Below are positions 23,637 to 33,726 of a stretch of 64,000 nucleotides of DNA, piece by piece. The notes beneath the pieces were generated by a model, which was not told the origin of the DNA, ran no database searches, and saw only the letters and a list, made by a program, of their open reading frames with translations. Made by a program: the position numbers and the translations under genes. The stretch spans positions 2,153,056 to 2,217,055 of the forward strand of contig NC_020174.2 in the NCBI RefSeq assembly GCF_000224145.3, in the 5' to 3' direction. The DNA comes from Ciona intestinalis (lineage: Eukaryota; Chordata; Ascidiacea; Phlebobranchia; Cionidae). The stretch's first letter is position 1, and every line of letters begins with the position of its first letter.

Positions 23637-25568
23637 GTTTCTAAAATATAACAGAGCCGATACACTTTTACAAATTAACCCTGTGTGATCCCAGTGTATA
23701 GTAAACAAAGCGAAAATTGTTGCGACCATTTTCGATCTTTTAGAGTGAGGCCACGATCATAAAATTTAGTCACTCCACTAATTAGACTACGCAGATTCCT
23801 TTCCTAAAAAGAACTTATTAACTATTTTAAAAGTATTTAAAGGAATTTTGTTTTGTTTATGTTGTAGCGTTGGATAAGACTAAAAGAGAATGTTTTAAAG
23901 TAATTGGTCGTGTTTACCATAACTTTGTGGTAACACCAATGAATACTATGTAACGTGTTCTTTGGTATAACTTTAGTAAACCTTTTGTATAACCATAATT
24001 GTGTAAACAGCGTTTAGAGTACCATGGTATAACTTGGAACCTAAGTCGACAGAAAAAAATTATTTTATTTAAAATAGCTTGTTGATGATGTTACCCGATG
24101 GTAAGTGTTTTTGTTTTATATTGTTAATTTGATGAATTGGATTTATAAGATTTGAAAAGAATAGTATTTCATCACATTGCTGCTATAGCCTACCAACCTT
24201 TCAGCAGTAGTATATATTATATCAGGAGAGCTGAAAACTGATACGCTCGTGTAGGAAATATATAGCCTACGCGATATAACTACGCTATTGCCAATAGAGG
24301 TAATCGGGAGAGGCTGAGAACGTACGCGGGTTTTTATTCCCTGTAGGTGACAGGTTATAACAAATTTTGTGGTAGTTAGAAATCGTGTTGGTGATAAGCA
24401 TTATGTAACACGTTCTGCAGTTGGCAATAGGTTGCTTGTGGTACACTATCTGTAATAATATGTAAATTTGGTCTACAAGGCAGTTCTGTGTACAAAAATG
24501 CGGGCGTGTAAGCTCTCTACACAACAAATGTATATATTACTGCAAAAATAGGTCAGTAGCAAGGAGAATGTTACGCATTGACATTTCGAGTTTCCGTTAC
24601 GACACTTTCTCATATGTGGCATGTTTGTTATAGGCTACAGCCTATATGCGCCACCCGAATATTTCTAACTAAACTATCTACGCGTTACCGTTCGAACATA
24701 AAAATTTTCGGAAATGTTCATTCGAATAAATTTATATATATCTCATATTCTGTCAGTATCTGAAACCCACACACTCAATACACATGCATAATTTAATCTG
24801 CGCAAAACAAACGGCAAATGTAAAAATTGAAGAACGAAAGCAAATAGATACAAATCGGACATGCACGCAAAACAACGAACGTAACATAAGTTAATTTTGT
24901 ATATAGATCGGTAATGCAAAACAACTAGGGTTTAACTGGTTAGAACGCAAACGTTGTTACGATTGTTTCCGCAAAACATACAAAGAACGGTAGTTGACAA
25001 AAACATTCGCAATGCGTCCAGAATTTATGACTTCGTTTCAATAAAAGTCCGCTCTTTGGATTTGTCCAATGCACTGTTGCTTGCATTGGTTTGATTGTGT
25101 AAACCTTTTTTTATGAATGAAGTTACGAAGTTTCTCACAGATTCTTCCGCTTCTGTGTCGTCATGGAAACAGACACTGCTCGAGTCGTCGTTGACGTAAC
25201 AAACGACTCCTTTCTAGCGTCACGTTTGACGTACAGGCGATGGTAGACAGCTCAGTCCCCCTTTCCCGTATAAGCCATACGTTTGAAATTAAAAACAATG
25301 TTATCAGTATTACTTTCTTAGGAAACTGAGCACACCCGTTTACTTTCTCAAAATAGCGCACACGCACAAGTGTTATAACAGTCGTGGCCGTTTACAGAAA
25401 GATTGCCAGCGGGCGTTCGTCGAGCAATTTTAAAACGAGAGCCACCACTAGCAATTGCTTTCGCGGAAACAGCTTAGCCACATTCCGCTTTCCCCACGTT
25501 ATGCAACTCGAGATTCGTTACGTAACAAAAAATGACTCATTCAGTCAATTATATTTCTCTAACATAAC
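23637..25568. other. Upstream region of MVB12 and downstream region of the SH2 gene
   Basis: No gene is supported. CpG becomes clearly more frequent from about 24.2 kb. Open frames at 24285-24527 and 25161-25367 (minus) and 25384-25578 (plus) show no motif. A further 3' exon of the SH2 gene could lie here, but I could not find one with a convincing SOCS box. Confidence 0.4.
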
Positions 25569-25572
25569 TTAC

Positions 25573-27011
25573 CTATAAACTCGACTCCAGCAGTCAAGCA
25601 TGCTGACGACGCAAGTAAAGCCCTTTATAACCGCTTCCGAGAACGAATCATCGTTGTCCAGGAAGTAGGTGCCAGTACTGTCCCTCCCCACTCGTATATG
25701 CGTCACTCCCATGACAGGGATTTTCTAAAAATTATGAAATCATAATTACGGCGTAAAACCATTGAATTCTAGCGCTTTCTTTGAGGAAGTCAATTAAATT
25801 TTAACTTTTATTTAAATGGAAATATATTTAATGTAATTTTACATTCGGTTATATTAAAGTTTATTACCGTAAACATATCCATATTTATTACTGTGGGGTA
25901 AGACGAATACAGTTGGAAAATAATATTCAATAATTCCCTATCCGTATCATCTAGTTTTAACTATTATATAACAACGCCATAGACGGGAGAATACGGTTAT
26001 ATAATTCTGTAAATATTCATTGTTTACTACTATACGGGACGATAAAACAAAAAGTATTTTCTAAAAAAAAAAAACTTTAATTAATAAAAATTTTTTTTTT
26101 TGGGGGGATAATTTTAATTTTAAAGGGGGGGGGGGGGGGGGGAGGGGGGGAAGGGGGGGATGATGGGACACGTTTAACACATAATATATTTAAATATACT
26201 GATCGTGTTTTAAACAATTAACAACAGTCTATGGGAGTCGTGAGGATACGGTTTAATGATTCTTTGAATGTTTTTGTTTACGGCTAATTGGGACGAGAAA
26301 ATAGAATGAAAAGGTTTCCCATCTCCCCCCAACCCTACTATATATTATACAACGCCGTAAGCTCGTAATACTGGCGGCGGTGTCTTTCGATTATCGATTT
26401 TAATCGATTTCTTGGAAGAGATAAAATATTTGGCGATGTTTTATCCTGAAATTGATGGTCACTTAAAATTATTCTAAAAATGGGTTTACGTCACCGAATT
26501 CGTAGACCTTGAATTTTATTGTTACACTGATTTTACTCTTTTTATAACATTAGGGTAAATTCAATCGAAACACTATTTTTCATGAAAGTTACGTAGTAAG
26601 GTGGGGTTAGATGGGACATCATTCTCTTTTTTCTTCCCATTTTGTAGTAAACAAAGCAAATTTGGAGAATTATATAACCTTAGGCCCGCGACTTTAAAAT
26701 GGCGTTGTCATAGTTCAAAACATGATCGGTAAATATGCGGTTTGGTTACGAACAGTATATTTTATCTTAATATACAATTATATTCCAACCACAAAGTCTA
26801 TACACGTAACCTACTAACTTCAATTTACCTGGGTAATCGAATAGTCGTACAGTGGGTGCTCTGATGGCCTTAACAAATAAGAACCAATTGGTCTATTTAT
26901 CAGCATTTTCGTTGCGGATTTTGCGTTTAGTTTTCTCCAGTAGAAGGGCGATCTTTCTGCACAGAAGCATCGAACTTTTCCTGTACAAATGTTACTACCG
27001 TTGTCTCTCAT
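25573..27011 (-). CDS. SH2-domain protein, SOCS/CISH-like, possibly incomplete
   Basis: Two minus-strand exons, 27011-26829 and 25724-25573, join in phase. They encode one SH2 domain from about residue 22 to 105. The first half reads SPFYWRKLNAKSATKMLINR then PIGSYLLRPSEHPLYDYSI. The FYW opening and the YLLR arginine, which binds phosphotyrosine in SH2 domains, are present. The second half has MGVTHIRV, TGTYFLDND and FTCVVSMLDCW, in the order seen in SOCS proteins (for example GPTSIRV, GRFHLD, FDCLFELLEHY). SOCS proteins bind phosphorylated cytokine receptors and recruit a ubiquitin ligase through a C-terminal SOCS box. I do not find that box. Either a further exon follows the strong GTAAGT donor, or the protein ends at the stop at 25569-25571 as an SH2-only protein of about 112 residues. 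SAP-like adaptors are an alternative. Confidence 0.62.
25889..26055. mobile_element. MITE fragment in the SH2 gene intron
   Basis: Left end ACTGTGGGGTAAGACGAATA, then the ATAATTCTGTAAATATTCAT and TGTTTACTACTATACGGGAC words of the B-type copies. The right end is missing, replaced by an A/T-rich run. Confidence 0.7.
26125..26342. mobile_element. MITE with a long poly-G run at its left end
   Basis: The left terminus is replaced by a G tract of about 35 bases (26125-26159) broken by three adenine positions. It continues GATGATGGGACACGTTTAAC, the core words, and ends ATCTCCCCCCAACCCTACTA. A G run of this size could form a quadruplex. Confidence 0.85.
26597..26755. mobile_element. MITE, right part lost, SH2 gene intron
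   Basis: Starts GTAGTAAGGTGGGGTTAGAT and shows the inverse core order (TAGTAAACAAAGCAAATTTG, then TTCAAAACATGATCGG). The distal inverted end is not recognisable. Confidence 0.7.
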
Positions 27012-27831
27012 ACTGGCGCTGTTACACAATTGTTCTTTATTCTCTCGTTTAATTTCACATATGCCGAACACGGTTAGGTGGAAGTAGATAAAAGGACGCA
27101 CTAACCATACTAGCCTTTCTCTAACGTTTACTGGAAACCGTATTTCGCTCTACTCCGCCTTCTGTGAGCTGTAAGGTTACTAGACGATTGGACGCGTTTT
27201 TCGGCCGCACGCACTTTATATCACTGATTGTTCGAACAGCCACCATACAATGACGTCATGGCGCGTGATCGTCACATTGCGTTTCGTAGCAAGTTAGTGT
27301 CGTTCGGTTCTCAACAGTTTTCGTAGAAGCACGGGCGGTGGAAGTCAGGAGATTGACTTCCTTTGATATCGTTCTTCAGAAAAGCGCGTTCTCTGTAAAC
27401 CGGACAAAAGTATAACGTTGTGACTTGAAATTTAACGGAAATTACTTTATAATGTTAATGCTCTATCACGTATATATAATGTGTAAGGTAAGATGGGATA
27501 CCCTAAGCACTTGAATCCCAAATTTTTCGAACGTGTTTTTAACAATTAACAGCGCTGTTTTAGAGTCGAAGAGCTAATACCAAATAGGATGAGAAAATAG
27601 AACGAAACTGTCCAGTCTTATTTCCACCCTGACCCTACTAAAGGTTCCATTTAAAGGTCCTGACAAAAGTCTAAAAAAGGTGCAGTCTTTTAATTCACAC
27701 ATAAATGTATTTTTTGCGCGTAAAATGAAACTCCTGACAACACAAAATAAACAACGAACAATATGCAAATACGTTATGTAAGATATCGCGGTCATATAAC
27801 CGCATACACGTTAGTATGAATTATCACCAAG
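27012..27831. other. Region between SH2 gene start and RGS-A stop
   Basis: CpG-rich for this genome. It should hold the SH2 promoter. A MITE of the B type lies at about 27484-27648 (left end TAAGGTAAGATGGGATACCC). Confidence 0.5.
27251..27258. promoter_or_regulatory. Palindromic CRE (TGACGTCA) upstream of the SH2 gene
   Basis: A perfect cAMP-response-element octamer about 240 bases upstream of the proposed SH2 start codon. CREB/ATF factors bind this sequence; binding here is inferred. Confidence 0.5.
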
Positions 27832-29720
27832 TTACACAACAGTCGCCATAAAGCGCGAAAAGGAGTCTTTTTCCATCAAGCGGTAGATTTCATCTTGTGC
27901 GAGGTTAAATATTGTTCCGTCAGGTGTCGCCAAGTTACGGATTGTCTCGTTTCTTGCATGAGCGCTAATGTTCACTTCTCGTAGCGAGTTCGGTGCAATG
28001 AAACTTGAATAAATATTGTCGGCCACCTTGGCGGACAAGGAACGTTTGTAATTTTCGACTTCGACCCAAAAATCATAGTTTTCTTCGCTGAACTCGCTCT
28101 TGAGAAATGACCGAAAAATCATGCCCAGTTCTAAATTATAAAAGGTAAAATTTAGTCAAATTTGTGAATGTCAAATGGATAAAGTAGCGTGGGTTAAAAG
28201 AGGACGTGTTTTTTGTTGTTGTTGTTGTTGTACCAATTGACAGTAAACAAAGAATATCGACAGGATAACATATACCCGCATCATCACGACTATAAAATAG
28301 CGTTGTTAATTTTTTAAAACACGGTCATGAAATATCATATGGGATTTAGTTGTTAGCAGTGCCACATCTTAAATCATCTCATTATATACTTTGAAAAATG
28401 GCAATAAAAATGCTGTGAAACCCACCTGGTTCTCGAAGAACATCCGATAGTTTTGGAAGAGATTTCAACGCTTGGTCGGAAGGTCTAAGAAATCAAAAAT
28501 AAGTTAAAAATAATGTAACAGCAGTAATAATGTACATGTGCTGTTTTATCAAAGGAATTTTCGGGGTTATTTTTTACGAATGTGTAGGTTAGTGTAAGGT
28601 CGGGTTTTAATTCTATTTTCTAGTAGTACCATTTGGCCTTAAACAAAGAACTTTTCATAGAATTGTATAACCAGAGCACCGTGACTCTTAAAGTGCATTG
28701 TTAATTGTTAAAAAGACAATTAGTAAATAAAGGTGCTAACGGTATCCCACCTTACTTAATTAAATGAAAAAACATAAGCCTCACTTATTTTCAAGGTGTT
28801 CAGTTGATCTCCCTTTTCGCTTTTTCGCATCGTTTATTTCGTTTTCATCAATCAAAGATCGTCGGTTTCGTTTTACGAATTTAGAAGATGCCAATTTTTG
28901 TTTCAGTTTCTTTGAAAAGGCAGCGAACTTTGAATTGCTTCTCGTTATTTCTGCAGGGCGCGTTTGGTATTCCGTTTCTTCGCTGCGAGTAAACAAACTC
29001 GCTGTGGACCCCGAGTGACAATTCCTAGGAACAAAATGGTTCCGCTTGGTGTTGCTGCAGGGACGATTGTTGGAAACTTGTGGCACTCTTCTACACATTG
29101 AAGCAGGCCGACTTCGCTTGAACGCTGAAGCTTCATTTCTTGTTAGACGACTTTCTTTTGCCGGTGAATTGTAAGTCGTCTGAAATGTTATGCTGTTAGG
29201 ATATATAGTACTATGGGGTAAGATGGGACACTTTTAGCACATAATATCCAAACATCCGGATCGTGTTTTAAACAATTTCCAATCTACTAAATTGTTAGGA
29301 CCAGACGAGCACTTATTTTAATGTAATTTTTACGATATACAATTTCCTTTTTTTACAGTGCGTTTTTTTTCTCAAAATTGTTTCCCCTAAAAGTTTAAAC
29401 ATGATAAATATGTTTATACTTACAAATATAGTCGAAGTTATTTGTGGATTCGAATCCAGCAGAGCAGCCGCGATTTTCGTCGACCGACCGCTTAGTAGAA
29501 TCTCTGGGTAACTGTCTTCATGTATTATAGACTCGTCGTAGTCTGATAACAGTATTGCACTTGCGCGGAGGTTGTTCGCAGAATCCTTTGCATTTGGCTG
29601 ACTTGCATTACCCTCGCATTCATTCAACTCCCGCAAAACTTTTTCACGTAAGCCGTTAAGTTTTCGTTTGCTTCTCATAGAAATAGAACGTGTAACAGTG
29701 GGCGGTGGTGTCGATACCAT
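27832..29720 (-). CDS. RGS protein A (RGS domain at C-terminus)
   Basis: RGS proteins speed GTP hydrolysis by G-alpha subunits and so end GPCR signals. Minus-strand exons: 29720-29424, 29179-28785, 28484-28426 and 28130-27832, making 349 residues. The first 230 residues are basic and serine-rich (SISMRSKRKLNGLREKV; later SKKLKQKLASSKFVKRNRRS) and may bind membrane. The RGS domain fills the C-terminus: LPKLSDVLREPELGMIFRSF, LKSEFSEENYDFWVEVENY, SLREVNISAHARNETIRNL and EIYRLMEKDSFSRFM. The SEEN asparagine and the asparagine of REVN, both contacting G-alpha in RGS4, are kept. The second half of the domain is in one exon, whereas genes B to E have an intron right before this asparagine. Best viewed as an R4-like single-domain RGS; exact subfamily not determined. 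Confidence 0.92.
28180..28388. mobile_element. Decayed MITE in RGS-A intron 3
   Basis: Left end GTAGCGTGGGTTAAAAGAGG, a GTT microsatellite insertion near 28215, then core words (TAAAACACGGTCATGAAATA, GGGATTTAGTTGTTAGCA). The right end is weak. Confidence 0.6.
28588..28756. mobile_element. Decayed MITE in RGS-A intron 2
   Basis: Left end TTAGTGTAAGGTCGGGTTTT; right end GGTGCTAACGGTATCCCACC TTAC. B-type core words are in between, in the inverse order. Confidence 0.65.
29206..29300. mobile_element. Left half of a MITE in RGS-A intron 1
   Basis: Starts TACTATGGGGTAAGATGGGA and contains TAGCACATAATATCCAAACA and GATCGTGTTTTAAACAATT. Nothing of the right half is seen. Confidence 0.8.
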
Positions 29721-31061
29721 ATTGAACTGAACACTTATGAAAATAAAACAACAGTTTACAGATAAAATCTAAAAAACGAAAAATCAATAAATTAAAACTG
29801 TGATTTTTAAGCTGTAGTTAAATAACTAATTATCTGTCGCTTTCCTTTTACTGTAACTCGCTACTCAATAGAAACTATATTTAAATATAAACACATAACT
29901 CTGTCCTATGAGTATCTAGCTAACGTTGTGTCCAAAGATTTTTGTGACTGCTAATTTGTAAGCAATTTCAGTTTAAATGAGATCGTAAAACCAGCTGATC
30001 CATTGTAAATTACGATCAAGACATTGACCTAAAACTGTCTTCTCCGCGCAACAATTACACAGCAAACACAAAGCAAATGTGGGATCATTTTGGATTTGCG
30101 GGCAGATTTATGGCAGAGTAATCTGACAGCGTTCTTAATTTAACACCCCGTTAATGATAGAGAAAATTCACACCCTGTCCGAAATTGCATCCAACAGTGA
30201 CTGTTATTTCTCGTACAGCCGTTCTGGTTTCACGCGGCGTTTGAAAATCTAGGTGTTACATTCGCAAAGATATGTTATCGGAAAAAGCAATGGGGTTGTT
30301 CCACACTTGAAAGCACTTCACACATCGGTATCTAAGTTGAAACTCAAAAGCATGCAACTGTTACTCATCATATAGACTTAGTCTACATGTATATACTTAT
30401 AATAATAACTAGTCTAATGACTTTCGAATTTACCCGCAATGGTATACTCACTGCAATGTAACAACTTAAACACTGCTTAACAATTTCGAAAAGCGCTCTA
30501 TATACTCTGTTCCACCGAAAAATGTGCGAGTATTTTTATCCACTAAGTCTGTATGCGACACCAACGTAACACAATAGAGCTTAAAACTGTTAAAGTCGCA
30601 ATTCGATAATCAATTAACTATTTTGTAAAGAATTACAATCAAAACATGAGAGGTTTTTATTGTAGTGAACTGCCGAGGGCGAGACTGACCGCCGCGGGCA
30701 GCAGGTTTAAGATATGGTTACAAATCGTCCCCACTTCATGACAAACAACAGCAAGTACAATAGATATTTAGGTGCAGACAACAACAACTTTAGATTACCT
30801 TATTAAAACAATAATGCATGTATAGGCAATAGTCATTAGCGGACGTCGTTAAGCTGTTTAATTTGCACGTTCAGTAAACAAATGTGCTTAATTTTCTATG
30901 TGTTTAAAATATAATTGATTCTGCGCCTAAAAACAAATGTGTTTAAAATAAAATATTTCGCGAATAAAGTTGATTAAATATATTTCGTATACGGTCGATA
31001 AAACATTTCATGTATTTATTGCATTATTATATTATCACCAAGTGCAAAACGTAGAATTGTT

Positions 31062-31101
<40 letters not shown>

Positions 31102-31226
31102 AACTTAAATACAGATGTTTATATTAATAAATGATACAAAGTAATTGAAGTATATGGAATTGAAGGAACATAAATTCTTTTAAAATATAGCGTGCAAAAA
31201 ATAAATTCGCACGGACTATATAAACT
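29721..31226. other. Spacer upstream of RGS-A
   Basis: No gene seen. A TA microsatellite lies at 31067-31100. The part near 29721-30700 should contain the RGS-A promoter; I see no clear core element. Confidence 0.45.
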
Positions 31227-31611
31227 ATGGTACTATGGGGTAAGATGGATATAGAGGTGGGGAAGACGGTACACCTCTAGCACATAATATCTAAATATCC
31301 TGATCGTGTTTTAAACAATTAACAACAGTCTACGGAGTCGTAAGGATACGGTTTTATAATTGTTTGAATGTTCTTTGTTCTCTACCATGTGGGACGAGAA
31401 AATGGAATGAAAAGTTTGTCCCATTTCCCCCACCTACTATAAATGACCAATATTTCATAAACGTGTTTTTAACAATTAACAGCGCTCTTTTAGACTCGTG
31501 AGAATAATGTTATAGAATTCTACAAATATTCTTTGTTTACAAGCAAATTGGACGATAAAAGACATTGAAAAAAAGAACCATATTTTCTCAACCTACATAC
31601 TATATAACACG
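31227..31611. mobile_element. MITE nested inside another MITE
   Basis: The outer copy starts TACTATGGGGTAAGATGGA at 31231. At about 31248 an inner A-type copy begins, TATAGAGGTGGGGAAGACGG, and ends near 31431 with CCCCCACCTACTATA. The outer copy then continues with ATATTTCATAAACGTG and AACAGCGCTCTTTTAGACTC and ends in CAACCTACATACTATATA. The order of the words shows that the A-type copy inserted into an existing B-type copy at a TA site. Confidence 0.88.
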
Positions 31612-31740
31612 TTTACATTTTTTTCGTGGAATAATAATGGTATATAGAAACTATTTACTTCGCTAATAAAATTCGTGATACTTTTCTAAAACAATATATA
31701 CAAGCGTACATATTTATATTACTCGGTCATATTTAAATAA

Positions 31741-33726
31741 TTATTTGTCGAAATTAAGAATGCAGCAGCAGCGCCAGTAGTAGGGTGACCTCCGAAAACG
31801 TACGTAAGAATCATTTTCCATCAGTTTGTATATTTCCTCATATGCGACGTCAAATAGAGAATCTGGGCAACGTTTCAGATCGTCTTTGATTTTGTTTCGC
31901 GTGGTCATCGAAACGTTTATCTGAAAAAATGTTTTCTTGAGACACGTATTAATTTTGTGATTAAAGTAGGATTGGGGAAAGTGGGACTCGGGGTAATGTG
32001 GAACGCCGTTTCAATTTATTTGTACGACCCCCCCTATTTGATGATAAACAAATAAATGTTAAACAGGTTTATTCGACTGTATTTTCACGAATCTCAAAAT
32101 CATGCGCGTTAATTAAAAAGTCGATAACTGTTTTTAACTTTTAAATATCGTCGTTGGTTTCTCCCATCTTACTATAATACCGGTCTCTATAACCTATAGC
32201 AACCTTATTGTTAACAAAGCCTTATATACCTGTTTTGGTGATCCATCTGCTACGAATTGATTATAAATTGTTTTTGCAAACTTTTTGCTTTTTCTCTTCT
32301 GAGCACGAAATACATTGACTCGTTCCCAAAACTCCATGTTTTCCCCACTGAACTCTTGTTGTAGAAAGTTGTTAAATAGAGCGGATGTTACTGTGAATGA
32401 TAAGCATTTATTAGTTAAATAACATATATTTTCACAATATATAGTAAGGTGGGGTAAGACAGGACATGCTTTTATTCCTTTATCTCGATGCATTTGTTAT
32501 AACACAAATAACAGTTACCAAATTGTATAGTAGGGTTGGAAAGATGGGACATTTTCACATTTTCGTCTCTTTTGAGAGTAAACAAAGGACATTCGAAGAA
32601 TTATAAAACCGTATCCTCTAGACTCCCATAGAACGTTGTTTATTGTTTAAAACTTGATCAGTCTATTTAGACATTGTGTGGTAAAGGTGTCCCGTCTTCC
32701 CCCACCCTACTATATGACCGTATCACGAATTTAAAAGAGCGGTATAAGTTGTTTAAAACACGATCAGGCAATATAAGATTTAAGGTATCCTATCAGATAA
32801 CAGTATCCTATATCTTTTAAGCACTATATACTGTATGTGTATTAAGCTTACCGGGGTTGCTTAGGACTTCGGACAACTTATATTTTGCTGCGCGGCGGCT
32901 TGGATGGTCCCTGTAAAGAGAACTGGATCTAAAATACAGCGTATACGGTGTTTCAATACAGTATATACCCTGATTTTTATATTCAAATCAAAGGGTGCAA
33001 AAAAGCGAGAGCACGAATATAATTTGACTCAATTCGTGGCAAAGTGGTTAGCCTGCCTCTAACAAAAAAGTTGCAAGTCCAAGGCTCGACGTTGTTACTA
33101 ATGTGGACGTATGTGTTCTTGGGAAAAACACTTATATAACACCGATTTCTTCAACCCGTACACAAGCGGGTTGTCTAAATTGACAGCCATACAGAAAAAC
33201 TATACCCACGCTGCAGATAAAAACGACGATTTGAATAAAAGTTCAAGTGTGGCTACCAATCCCAACATACAAATAAACTACAACATAATCGCAATAAAAT
33301 TTTGGTATACAAATTCAATATGCCATGACGATGACATATAAGCATATATAGTAGGGTGGGGCAAGACGGAACACACATATTATCTAAATATCCCGATCGT
33401 GTTTGAAACAATTAACAACAGTCCATGGATGTCGATTCGTGAGGATAAGTTTTATAATTCTTTGAAAGTTCTTTGTTTACTACCAAATGGGACGGGAAAT
33501 TAGAATAAAAAGGTGTCCCATCATCATCTACACCCACGCCATATATAGATATCAACAAATATTGCTAAGGATCTCACCTACGAAAATTAGAGTCGTTTCT
33601 ATCTTTCCCCAACATCAACGCATCAGTTGTTTTATTTCGACGAAAAATTCGCGAACTTCTCCTTCGCACCAAGAACGAAGACGCATCGTGACTTTTATCT
33701 GACGACTGCCTTCTGGTTCGATGCAT
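31741..33726 (-). CDS. RGS protein B, short and divergent
   Basis: Minus-strand exons 33726-33578, 32910-32852, 32390-32230 and 31920-31741 give 182 residues with consistent phase. The exon of 59 bases matches exon 3 of RGS-A exactly in length and position. The N-terminus is short and basic (FLVRRRSSRIFRRNK). The RGS domain runs KYKLSEVLSNPVTSALFNNF, QEFSGENMEFWERVNVF, KQINVSMTTRNKIKDDLKR and EIYKLMENDSYVRFRR. The first glutamate of the usual SEEN motif is glycine, but the asparagine and the later QINV asparagine remain. The tail YYWRCCC just before the end offers cysteines that could be palmitoylated. The start ATG is the first in frame in its exon; an extra upstream exon is possible. Regulated alone or with RGS-A is unknown. 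Confidence 0.85.
31965..32176. mobile_element. Decayed MITE in RGS-B intron 3
   Basis: Left end GTAGGATTGGGGAAAGTGGG, right end TTTCTCCCATCTTACTATAA, with diverged core words between. Confidence 0.65.
32444..32812. mobile_element. Second nested MITE pair, RGS-B intron 2
   Basis: A B-type copy starts TAGTAAGGTGGGGTAAGACA near 32443. An A-type copy, TAGTAGGGTTGGAAAGATGG to GTCTTCCCCCACCCTACTAT, sits at about 32523-32715. The remainder of the outer copy follows with GAGCGGTATAAGTTGTTTAA and ACACGATCAGGCAATATAAG. Confidence 0.75.
33027..33200 (+). mobile_element. tRNA-derived SINE in RGS-B intron 1
   Basis: Starts AATTCGTGGCAAAGTGGTTA (good A-box), then AAGTCCAAGGCTCGACG, then GTGGACGTATGTGTTCTTGG and GGGTTGTCTAAATTGACAGC. 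It is one of only two SINE copies after 23.4 kb. Confidence 0.85.
33349..33546. mobile_element. MITE in RGS-B intron 1
   Basis: Left end TAGTAGGGTGGGGCAAGACG; right end GGTGTCCCATCATCATCTAC ACCCACGCCATATATA. The core is complete. Confidence 0.88.

Noticed and set aside
25161-25367. Possible SOCS box exon for the SH2 gene (minus strand)
   Set aside because: The frame has a leucine- and arginine-rich run, but the spacing of leucine and cysteine does not fit a BC box and the acceptor is poor.
25400-25545. Another possible 3' exon of the SH2 gene, in phase and ending in a stop
   Set aside because: The peptide has no SOCS box pattern and the acceptor has no good pyrimidine tract.
28764-29018. 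Plus-strand open frame of 84 codons
   Set aside because: It lies opposite RGS-A exon 2, whose minus-strand frame has correct splice sites and phase.
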